22,538 nt of DNA from J038 sp036734085 (GTDB lineage: Bacteria > Chloroflexota > Anaerolineae > Aggregatilineales > Phototrophicaceae), in assembly GCA_036734085.1 (NCBI GenBank), contig DAIMZF010000046.1, positions 1 through 22,538 of the forward strand. Direction: 5' to 3'. Below, piece after piece: positions 14,150-21,220 of the stretch (the first letter of the stretch is position 1; the number at the start of each line of letters is the position of its first letter). Below the pieces are notes generated by a model, which had not been told where the DNA came from, did not search any database, and was given only the letters and a program-made list of their open reading frames with translations. A program made the translations under genes and the position numbers.

Positions 14150-16681
14150 ATGAAACGTATAAAATTGGGGTTATTACTTATCGTATTTTGTTTGCCAGCG
14201 ATTTTTAGCACCGTCAACGCCCAGACTGAAGGCTGGCTGGCGTGGATGTATGATGCATCTACCGGACAAATGACACAGGTTGATAACAACGGCTTCTTAT
14301 TGAAGACGGTTATTCTGCCCACTGTATTCGGTTATGATTACGCGCCCCATGTGGCCGTTGCCCCCTTAGGCAATCGAGTAGCCTATCTGCTGGAAAATGA
14401 GCGCGAAGGGCTGAGGACGGTCGCTGTATATGACGTAGAATCGCGGGCATCGCTGATGAGCTTCAGCCCGCCTGCGCCTGTGGGGGATATTTCCATAACA
14501 CACCTCAACTTTATAGGCCGCCCGGAGCAGTTTTCCAGCAATGGGGATTTATTCGCGTTTGGCTGGTCTGCTAATAATGTATGGACTTTACAAATTCATG
14601 GGTTAACCGTTGGCGGGAGCATTACACATCAGATGAGCGCAACGGATAGCATCGCGCAATCTGCCGGAATCAGCCCCTTTGATGTTCCGATTCCGCTTTG
14701 GCTGGATGACGAGAACAATCAACTGCATTTTGTCATGTACCCTACAGTCAGTGATTCTTTGGTCACTGCGCCGAGCTTCATCTGGGATTATGTGGCGGAC
14801 ACAGTGCAACTCACCAACATTTTGCCGACGATTGACGCCGACATTGACCCGCGCACAGGGGAAACGCTGTTCGCTTATGTGGATGACCGCTTTCCACTGT
14901 TTGAAGGAGAAGGCATTGCCGGCATGGTAGCCCATGTAAACACCCTTCATGTCCACGATGCACGCATCTCGGAGGGCACATTCCCGTTTTTAGTGAGCGA
15001 TTTTTCCATTCTTCGTAGCCCACGTTTTATTCAGGATGGCGAACGGGTGCTTTATGTTTCCAGTGAGATTGACGGTGACGCGCAAAATGTCCACCTCATC
15101 ACGGAGCGCGACGGCACGCTTGCCGGGCTGACGCCTTATGAGCGCATTGTGTTGGATGTCGTGCGTGGTGTGCCGGATGGCTTTATATTCAGCGCGGACT
15201 CAACGCAAATTGAAGCCTACTTCCCGGAGGTTGTCGGGCGCAATAGCACATCACTGGTCTACGTCCAGACTCAAAGCATGATTGAGGGCAACATCGGCAA
15301 AGTGGTTTGGACGGGTTCGCCAGACAGACGGTCGCGGTTAGTCTGGGTGCGGGCGCTGGGCGCAACGGATACGTTGGATGCTGGCCGTTGGGCGCAGGTG
15401 GCGTCACCCATCTTGCCAGATGACCTTTCCGCGCCGGATGTGGTAGCGACAGAAGACGCTTCCCCCAGCACAGGTGGCTTGATTGTCGGCGGGAGCGCAT
15501 TGGTAAATACAACGGAAGGCGACCGCGCCAACGTCCGTTCCGGGCCTGGCATTGGCTTCTCCATTGTGGATAGATTGGCAAATGGTACGACAGTAACCAT
15601 CCTGGAGGGGCCAGCAAATAATGATGGCTTTACATGGTGGCGCATCCGCACACCCGGCGGCCTGGAAGGTTGGATGGTGGAAGAAGCGGATGATGTGCGG
15701 GTTTTAATTGGCACAAGCACGGATGTAACGCCTATAGGCACGCCAAGACCCGGTTTGAGTGATTCGCTGGTTGTTGGTGGGTTAGCCCGCGTGACGATGG
15801 CGGGGAATAACCTTAACGTCCGGCGCGATGCCAGCACACGCGCCGAAGCGTTCGCGCAATTAAACACAGGCGACATCCTCAATGTGCTGGAAGGGCCACG
15901 AAATGCCAATAATTTTATTTGGTGGCGGGTCAACAGGGGCGGAATATCCGGTTGGGTCGCGGCGGGCAGTGCAGATGCCCTGTGGCTAGAAGTCTATACC
16001 GGCCCATCGCCCACCAGCACGCCCGCGTTCATTGGGCTACCTGCCCCCACGTTGATAGAGCCTGCAAACGGCGCGGTCTTCCCGCCAGCTATCCCGCGTC
16101 AGGTGAATTATCTATGGTCACCCGTGCCTGGTGCGGTGCAGTATCGGCTAGAGTTGGATGAGTGCATCGGCGGTGTTTGCTCTAACTGGGAGTTGCAAAC
16201 AGTCGCAAATACCGCGTTTCTCTTCGCTGTACCGCGTGATGGAGCGTATCGCTGGCGTGTGCGTGCGATTGATGCGGATGGTGAATTTGGCGCGCCCAGC
16301 GAATGGCGGAGCTTTACTTATGGCGCTGTTTTAGGGTCGCCGCCCGTGCTTCTACTCCCACCCTCACGCACCATGCCGTCTGATGGACAGACATTTGACA
16401 TCTTCCCGCGAGAAACAATCTTCCGTTGGTTTTTAGCGGATGGCGCAATGTCGTATCAGCTTCAGGTGCAATTCTGTCAGGGTACATTATCCGCAGTAAC
16501 CAACTGTGCAGGTGACACATTAATCAACATCCCCGCACCCACCACGCCGGGCGCGTTTGATGTGTCGCATCTGATAAACTTTGTTGGCGCACAGCCGGGT
16601 CGCTGGCGGGTGCGGTCTGTGGGGAATGGGGGACTAACCAGCGATTGGACGAGTTGGTGGTACTTCCTGCATAATCGCTAG
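14150..16681 (+). CDS. large secreted protein with two SH3b domains and two Fn3-like domains
   Basis: 843 aa from ATG 14150. The adjacent ATG 14147 is also possible; a GTG at 14099 would put 17 extra residues before the signal peptide and was rejected. AGAAGG at 14137-14142 supports the internal start. Residues 1-25 are a signal peptide ending in VNAQ. Residues about 25-440 are beta-rich with TolB/propeller-like strands. SH3b 1 (about 444-521) contains ANVRSGPGIGFSIVDRL and WWRIRTPGGLEGWM. SH3b 2 (about 540-617) contains LNVRRDASTRAEAFAQL and WWRVNRGGISGWV. Such domains typically bind peptidoglycan or cell-wall polymers. Two Fn3-like units follow (about 630-724 and 735-843), each with a W-R-V-R motif. 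The first contains YLWSPVPGAVQYRLELDEC. No catalytic domain is seen; a role in envelope binding or architecture is likely. Confidence 0.83.
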   Translation: MKRIKLGLLLIVFCLPAIFSTVNAQTEGWLAWMYDASTGQMTQVDNNGFLLKTVILPTVFGYDYAPHVAVAPLGNRVAYLLENEREGLRTVAVYDVESRASLMSFSPPAPVGDISITHLNFIGRPEQFSSNGDLFAFGWSANNVWTLQIHGLTVGGSITHQMSATDSIAQSAGISPFDVPIPLWLDDENNQLHFVMYPTVSDSLVTAPSFIWDYVADTVQLTNILPTIDADIDPRTGETLFAYVDDRFPLFEGEGIAGMVAHVNTLHVHDARISEGTFPFLVSDFSILRSPRFIQDGERVLYVSSEIDGDAQNVHLITERDGTLAGLTPYERIVLDVVRGVPDGFIFSADSTQIEAYFPEVVGRNSTSLVYVQTQSMIEGNIGKVVWTGSPDRRSRLVWVRALGATDTLDAGRWAQVASPILPDDLSAPDVVATEDASPSTGGLIVGGSALVNTTEGDRANVRSGPGIGFSIVDRLANGTTVTILEGPANNDGFTWWRIRTPGGLEGWMVEEADDVRVLIGTSTDVTPIGTPRPGLSDSLVVGGLARVTMAGNNLNVRRDASTRAEAFAQLNTGDILNVLEGPRNANNFIWWRVNRGGISGWVAAGSADALWLEVYTGPSPTSTPAFIGLPAPTLIEPANGAVFPPAIPRQVNYLWSPVPGAVQYRLELDECIGGVCSNWELQTVANTAFLFAVPRDGAYRWRVRAIDADGEFGAPSEWRSFTYGAVLGSPPVLLLPPSRTMPSDGQTFDIFPRETIFRWFLADGAMSYQLQVQFCQGTLSAVTNCAGDTLINIPAPTTPGAFDVSHLINFVGAQPGRWRVRSVGNGGLTSDWTSWWYFLHNR

Positions 16682-16696
16682 AGAAGGATGTGTTGT

Positions 16697-16722
16697 ATGG
16701 GGCGGTAAAATCGCCGCCCCAT
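16697..16722. terminator. bidirectional terminator between the SH3b gene and the DAHP synthase gene
   Basis: ATGGGGCGG (16697-16705) pairs with CCGCCCCAT (16714-16722) over an eight-base loop, in the 49-bp gap between two convergent stop codons. A short T-run (CTTTTTAG) begins about six bases downstream on the plus side. Confidence 0.7.
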
Positions 16723-16730
16723 TGAGCTTT

Positions 16731-17804
16731 TTAGGACACTTTGACTGCTTCTATGGCGTCCATCAAGGCGTGGAATTCCGGGATGCTGAGTTGTTGCTTG
16801 GCGTCACTCATGGCGACGGGTGGGTTAGGGTGAACTTCAACCATCAGGCCATCCGCGCCGACAGCCTTCGCCGCCCGGCCTAACGGTTGGGCGATGTCCC
16901 GCCGCCCGGCAGAGTGCGAGATGTCGATGATAATGGGCAGGTGGGTTTCCATCTTTAGCAACGGCACTGCACTAATATCGAGCGTAGCGCGTGTCCATGT
17001 TTCAAATGTACGAACACCGCGTTCCATCAGGATAATGTTGGGGTTGCCACTGGCCGCGATGTACTCCGCCGCATAGACCAGTTCATTTAAGCTAGAACCA
17101 AAACTCCGCTTGAGGATGACAGGCTGACGTACTTTGCCCAATGCACGAAGCAAAACCGCGTTCTGCATATTCCGCGCACCAACCCAGAAGATATCCACAT
17201 ATTCCGACATCATCGGGATGAGCGAGCCATCCAGTACTTCACTGGTGACGGCCATATTGTATTTATTGGCAACCTGCCGGGCGATTTGTAAGCCCGGTTC
17301 CCCCAAACCCTGAAAATCATAGGGTGATGTGCGCGGCTTGTAGGCCATGCCGCGCATAATGCGGACTCCGCGTTGCGACAGCGCCGCCGCGACTTCCTCC
17401 ATTTGCTCCACACTTTCCACCGCGCACGACCCCGCGATGATGGTAAAATCGCCGTTGCCAATCTGTGAGCCATCCGGCAATGTAATCACCGTCTTGTCGT
17501 CCGGGCTTTTGCGCTGAACCATAATCTTCTGCCGGGCTTCTTTTTCTTCCAGAGCTAACGTCGCCCGGAAGACCTCTTTAAACAGGGCTTTAATCGTCTC
17601 GTTGCTAAACGGGCCGTTATTCGCAAGTTCCAGGGCTTGCAACATCTCACTTTCGCGCGCGGGGTCGTAAAAACGTGTGCCGAGTGATTGTTGTTCCTTG
17701 CCGATTTGGGAAGCAATCGCCGCCCGCTTATTCAGCAGTTCCAGAATTTGCAGATTAATCTCATCAATCTGAGCGCGTAAATCGCCCAATGTTTCCTGTG
17801 CCAT
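16731..17804 (-). CDS. aroF: bifunctional chorismate mutase / 3-deoxy-7-phosphoheptulonate (DAHP) synthase
   Basis: 357 aa, the normal size for the Bacillus AroA/AroF-type fusion. It condenses phosphoenolpyruvate and erythrose 4-phosphate to DAHP, the first step of the shikimate pathway, in the cytoplasm. Residues 1-90 are an AroQ-type chorismate mutase domain, which in Bacillus also senses chorismate/prephenate. Residues about 105-357 are a type I-beta DAHP synthase barrel: AGSCAVES (124-131, metal-binding Cys127), KPRTSPYDFQGLG (156-168), WVGARNMQN (207-215), ERGVRTFE (261-268), DISHSAGRRD (294-303), MVEVHPNPPVAMSDAKQQL (321-339; His, Glu and Asp ligands). Several normally invariant positions differ: AGPC reads AGSC, RGGA reads RGMA, and KRG reads KRSFGS. 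In the mutase domain the Lys expected after IGKE is Gln38. A GAGG site precedes the ATG. The gene stands alone, divergent from PucR copy 2. Confidence 0.93.
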   Translation of the reverse strand: MAQETLGDLRAQIDEINLQILELLNKRAAIASQIGKEQQSLGTRFYDPARESEMLQALELANNGPFSNETIKALFKEVFRATLALEEKEARQKIMVQRKSPDDKTVITLPDGSQIGNGDFTIIAGSCAVESVEQMEEVAAALSQRGVRIMRGMAYKPRTSPYDFQGLGEPGLQIARQVANKYNMAVTSEVLDGSLIPMMSEYVDIFWVGARNMQNAVLLRALGKVRQPVILKRSFGSSLNELVYAAEYIAASGNPNIILMERGVRTFETWTRATLDISAVPLLKMETHLPIIIDISHSAGRRDIAQPLGRAAKAVGADGLMVEVHPNPPVAMSDAKQQLSIPEFHALMDAIEAVKVS

Positions 17805-17846
17805 ACTTCCTCATTCCCTTGTGATGTCGTCTAGTTGCAACCCAAC

Positions 17847-17852
17847 ATTGTA
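17847..17852 (-). promoter_or_regulatory. possible -10 box of the DAHP synthase gene
   Basis: TACAAT reads on the minus strand at 17852-17847, 42 bases before the ATG at 17804. No convincing -35 box was found. Confidence 0.35.
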
Positions 17853-17941
17853 CATAAACGTTTGCTAAATAGCCTATGGCAATTTGCCTAATCTTCATCG
17901 GGCATAGTAGACTAAGGCCAACAGCATGTTAGGCTTGTGTC

Positions 17942-17971
17942 CCGTTAATTGCCGGATATTGCCGTTAATTT
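17942..17971 (+). repeat. three tandem 10-bp repeats upstream of PucR copy 2
   Basis: Three consecutive decamers: CCGTTAATTG, CCGGATATTG, CCGTTAATTT. The first and third share nine identical bases exactly 20 bp apart. A 10-bp period places each copy on the same face of the helix, as expected for a regulator site bound by a multimer. They lie 99-128 bp upstream of the ATG at 18070 and about 50-80 bp upstream of the predicted transcription start, an activator-like position. Confidence 0.6.
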
Positions 17972-17985
17972 TAGCAGTTTCTCGG

Positions 17986-18014
17986 TTTAATCTCGCGTGA
18001 AATTCAGCTATAGT
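17986..18014 (+). promoter_or_regulatory. probable weak promoter of PucR copy 2
   Basis: TATAGT (18009-18014) is a fair -10 box. The 17-bp-spaced TTTAAT (17986-17991) is a poor -35. A weak -35 next to upstream phased repeats is typical of promoters that need an activator. Confidence 0.4.
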
Positions 18015-18069
18015 TGATGAAGTCCACCAAGATAAAACCCCAACGTGCGCTGTGGGAGCAAGTGACTGA

Positions 18070-19716
18070 ATGACAGAACAGAATAGCACCACATTACAAG
18101 CGTTAACCCAGTTTGCGTTGCCTTTGGGCACAACGTTACTTGCTGGCTCGCCGGACACTAAAATTACGTGGGCGGTCACCGTCCGCGCACAACCGCCCGC
18201 CTTCCCGGATATTGGCGAAGGTGAATTGGCGCTTATCTCGATGGATATTCTGCGGAGCTACGATAGCCGCATCACCTTAGCGGAAGTCATCCAGAGTCTC
18301 AGCCAGGTCGGGGTAAGTGCGATGGCAGTACACGAACCCGTGTCACCGTCGGCTGTGGGTGCGGCGGAAGATTGCGAGGTTGCGCTTATCGCACTGCCGC
18401 AGGAGGCAAACCTGACCAGCCTTGAGCGTGCCATCAACAAGCTCATCGTCAACCAGGCCGCGCAGATAAGCCAGCGCGCGCTGGAGATTCAACGGCAGTT
18501 AACTTCCCACGCGGCGGAAAACCGCGACCTCAACAGTTTGATTCAGATTATGGCGCGGTCAATGGCGAAGCCGGTGGTTGTGCATGATGATGCGGGCGTG
18601 ATGATGGCGCAGGTCTACCCCAACATGACGCGCCGTTCCAACACCGGGCGCTCCATCCTGCAAAGTGTCCCCTATAGTGCATTCCAGAATTGGCTAAAGC
18701 GTGATGCCCCTGCCACACAAGGAAGCATCATCCATAGCCCCATCGGTTATACAACGGTACTCAAGGTGGAAAAACGCATCGCGGGGTATTTATCCTTAAT
18801 AGACGATGCGGACGTGCTGAGCGAATTTGACCGTCAGGTGTTGACCTATGGCGCGGATGTATGCGCGATTGAGCTTGCCAAAACACGGGCGATTGCTTCC
18901 GCAGTGGAGCAGGCACGCGGCGACTGGGTGCAGATGTGGCTGAGTGGCACGCCTGCCGACGATGACTTGCTAACCACCCGTGCCCAGCAAGCCGGGTTTG
19001 ATGCCAGTTCGCCGTTTGTGGTATCGGTGTTCCGCGCCACAACACAGGCGGGTGCGGCACTGCCGCTAGAGCCGTTAATCTCATTGGTGCGGGATGACAT
19101 GACACGCCGTAATATTGAAGGGGCGGCGGGGCAATATGTGGATGTGATTGTCGCGCTTTACCCCCTGGACGACTCCCCGCAGGCCGTCGGGCGGGTGCGG
19201 GCAATTGTGGATGCTGTACGCGGGCAACTGGTCACACGCACGCCAAGTGGCGCTGTATCTGCCGGGATGAGCCGCCCGGCGGATAGTCTGGGGATGTTGC
19301 GCGAAGCCTACCGCGAAGCCAAAGACTCCATCAGCATTGCGGCAGAATTAGGTGAACGCGATAGCACGACTTTCTACGGTGATTTAAAATTGTATCAACT
19401 TTTATTGAGCCTCAAGGAAAAGAGCTTAGGAAGCCTGCGCCGCTTTTATGACGAATCCCTGCGCTTGCTTGTGGAACATGACGAGCGCAAGCAAAGCGAT
19501 TTAGTCCGCACGCTTTCCGGTTTTTTTGAGGCCAACGGCAACTTAGCCAAAGCCGCCGAAGACCTTAACGTTCACCGCAATACGTTGGTCTATCGGCTGG
19601 AACGCATTAGCGAATTAACCGGGCTAGACCTCAACGACGCGGATAATCGGCTTATCCTCAACTTAGCGTTAAAAATTCAGCGTGTGTTGGCGACCTTGCC
19701 CAACGACAACGCCTAA
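18070..19716 (+). CDS. PucR-family transcriptional regulator (copy 2)
   Basis: 548 aa with the same architecture as the regulator at 6655-8322. The N-terminal PucR-like domain begins FALPLGTTLLAGSP (about 13-26). A helical linker (RALEIQRQLTSHA), a GAF/GGDEF-like middle (about 160-430) and the PucR HTH at the C-terminus (about 470-540, with NGNLAKAAEDLNVHRNTLVYR) follow. The two copies match in domain order and in many short segments but have clearly diverged, so this is an old duplication or two family members. Effector and targets are unknown; no purine or allantoin genes adjoin. It is divergent from the DAHP synthase gene, and the 265-bp gap contains three phased decamers that may be its own binding site. 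GGAG lies about 12 nt before the ATG. Its stop overlaps the convergent LCP gene by 4 bp. Confidence 0.9.
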   Translation: MTEQNSTTLQALTQFALPLGTTLLAGSPDTKITWAVTVRAQPPAFPDIGEGELALISMDILRSYDSRITLAEVIQSLSQVGVSAMAVHEPVSPSAVGAAEDCEVALIALPQEANLTSLERAINKLIVNQAAQISQRALEIQRQLTSHAAENRDLNSLIQIMARSMAKPVVVHDDAGVMMAQVYPNMTRRSNTGRSILQSVPYSAFQNWLKRDAPATQGSIIHSPIGYTTVLKVEKRIAGYLSLIDDADVLSEFDRQVLTYGADVCAIELAKTRAIASAVEQARGDWVQMWLSGTPADDDLLTTRAQQAGFDASSPFVVSVFRATTQAGAALPLEPLISLVRDDMTRRNIEGAAGQYVDVIVALYPLDDSPQAVGRVRAIVDAVRGQLVTRTPSGAVSAGMSRPADSLGMLREAYREAKDSISIAAELGERDSTTFYGDLKLYQLLLSLKEKSLGSLRRFYDESLRLLVEHDERKQSDLVRTLSGFFEANGNLAKAAEDLNVHRNTLVYRLERISELTGLDLNDADNRLILNLALKIQRVLATLPNDNA

Positions 19717-20606
19717 CGCCCGAACATCTCGCCGAAGATGCGGTTCACGCGCTCATAATCCGGCACGACGCCGCCTGCGCCCGGCAACACATAATCGCGG
19801 TTAATCACAAACTGCTCCGCATTGCCGATGCCAAATACCGCCGCCGGGAGCATCCGTATGAGTTCAAACGGCGAGAGGTTGGTTTCCACATTACGAGTCA
19901 GCACTGCCAGCAGACCGGGCCAATAAATCGGGAGCGCGGCCTTGCGTGCAAACGCGACAAGCACCTGTTGCTGGCGTTCGGTTCGGCGATAGTCGTCATC
20001 GGGGTTACGCATCCGCGCATAGATGAGGGCGCGTTCGCCGTTCATACGCTGGCGTCCGGCCTCAAATGTCACTGTCATCGTGCCAAAGTCATCCGTTGGG
20101 AAGGCGAAATCCTGAATCCGCGATGGGACATCAACGGTCACGCCACCGACCGAGTCAATCATCTGACGGAAGGCGTCAAAATCCATGCGGACGTAATGAC
20201 CGACGGCCACGCCGAAACTCAATTCAATGCTATCCTGTAGCAAGCGTGGCCCGCCGCCATCCTGGTTAATTTCCCCTAGCACGTTGATGGTATTCACCCG
20301 TTGCGGCTCCCCGTAGCCGGGTACGCGGATGAACACATCACGCGGGATAGAAGCGACGTTCAGCCGGAAGCCTTTGATGCCGACGAGCAATACTGCATCC
20401 GAGCGTGTGACCATGCCTTCACCATCACGAGAATCCAACCCCATGACGGCCACGTTCAAAGAGGGGGGCGGCGCGACAAGGTACACCAGCATCAGCGTTC
20501 CGCATGTCGCCAGCGTACACAACGTCAGCGAAGCGATAACCAGAACAAATTGAAAGAAACATCCGCGCTGAACACGGCGCGTTGGAGGTCTTTGTATCGG
20601 TTGCAT
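19713..20606 (-). CDS. LytR-CpsA-Psr (LCP) family protein
   Basis: 297 aa. A cytoplasmic basic N-terminus (RPPTRRVQR) is followed by one membrane helix (about 17-45), and the rest faces outward. LCP motifs: VAVMGLDSRDG (52-62), TRSDAVLLV (67-75), SIPRDVFIRVPGYG (86-99), GHYVRMDFDAF (136-146), GGVTVDVP (154-161) and GERALIYARMRNPDDDYRR (190-208) followed by ERQQQVL. The Arg and Asp residues that bind the polyprenyl pyrophosphate are present (Asp58, Arg68, Arg89, Arg198). LCP proteins transfer undecaprenyl-linked polymers to peptidoglycan or other acceptors; in Chloroflexota the substrate is unclear. It follows the DUF4340 gene with a 2-bp gap, so it is probably the last gene of that operon. 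AGGA five bases before the ATG lies within the upstream stop region. Confidence 0.88.
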   Translation of the reverse strand: MQPIQRPPTRRVQRGCFFQFVLVIASLTLCTLATCGTLMLVYLVAPPPSLNVAVMGLDSRDGEGMVTRSDAVLLVGIKGFRLNVASIPRDVFIRVPGYGEPQRVNTINVLGEINQDGGGPRLLQDSIELSFGVAVGHYVRMDFDAFRQMIDSVGGVTVDVPSRIQDFAFPTDDFGTMTVTFEAGRQRMNGERALIYARMRNPDDDYRRTERQQQVLVAFARKAALPIYWPGLLAVLTRNVETNLSPFELIRMLPAAVFGIGNAEQFVINRDYVLPGAGGVVPDYERVNRIFGEMFGR

Positions 20607-20608
20607 TT

Positions 20609-21220
20609 TTATCCTAAAGGTGGGTTGAGCAGTTGCTCCACAAGAAAAAATACTGGCCCGGCAGGGATGAGATACATACCCGGCAGGTCATCCACGAGGG
20701 CATAAAAGGCCTGGTTAGGTGTCGGCGTGTTGATGTCCGACACTGGCCCACCAATAGCGACGATGTGCGGTTCTTCGTAGATGGTGAGGAACTGAATCGA
20801 GAAGAAGTAACGGCCATCACTAAAAAAACCGTACTGCTCCAAAGAAGCCCCCGTTGGGACATCAAAGAGGCGTTGATAGGGTAAGTCGGCCAGCGTGCGT
20901 AGGATGCCGCCTATAACTTCACTATCAACCGCCTGGCCGGGATATTCCAGCGCCACCCATCCATCATCCAGCCGTTCCAGCGTTAGTGTTTGGCGGGCGT
21001 TGGGGTCGGTCAGGCGGATGGCGTTAATCTCCGATGGCAGGACATCCGGGAATAAATCTTCCGAGATAACCGGCGGGCGGGTCGGGATGACGAGCAATGG
21101 GGCGTTGCTGTTACTGCGATTGTCGTTATCCAGCAACAGTAAGGCACCCATGCCGATAAACGCCACAATGAGTAGTAATAAACCGGGAAGGCGGAACCTA
21201 CGCCCGCGCCCGGCCTTCAT
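20609..21220 (-). CDS. DUF4340-like membrane-anchored protein
   Basis: 203 aa from ATG 21220. A GTG at 21241 in frame is less likely, because GGAG lies about seven bases before the ATG and the ATG forms an ATGA overlap with the preceding stop. A basic N-terminus (MKAGRGRRFR) and one membrane helix (about 11-30) are followed by an extracytoplasmic beta-rich domain: INAIRLTDPNARQTLTLER, then DGWVALEYPG, a helix with ILRTLADLPYQRLF and FYALVDDLPGMYLI. This pattern fits DUF4340, a domain usually encoded beside GldG-type ABC transporter components. The function of the family is not established. The 4-nt overlap with the upstream gene implies translational coupling and a shared complex. Confidence 0.78.
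   Translation of the reverse strand: MKAGRGRRFRLPGLLLLIVAFIGMGALLLLDNDNRSNSNAPLLVIPTRPPVISEDLFPDVLPSEINAIRLTDPNARQTLTLERLDDGWVALEYPGQAVDSEVIGGILRTLADLPYQRLFDVPTGASLEQYGFFSDGRYFFSIQFLTIYEEPHIVAIGGPVSDINTPTPNQAFYALVDDLPGMYLIPAGPVFFLVEQLLNPPLG

Noticed and set aside
15271..15933. 220-codon minus-strand ORF inside the SH3b gene
   Set aside because: It is antisense to well-conserved SH3b domains; its composition is not protein-like and it has no start signals.
17805..18069. Possible small RNA or short gene in the 265-bp divergent region
   Set aside because: Only promoters and the phased decamers are visible; no hairpin with a T-run and no ribosome-binding site for a short ORF. An antisense ORF at 17895-18179 overlaps the PucR start and has no support.
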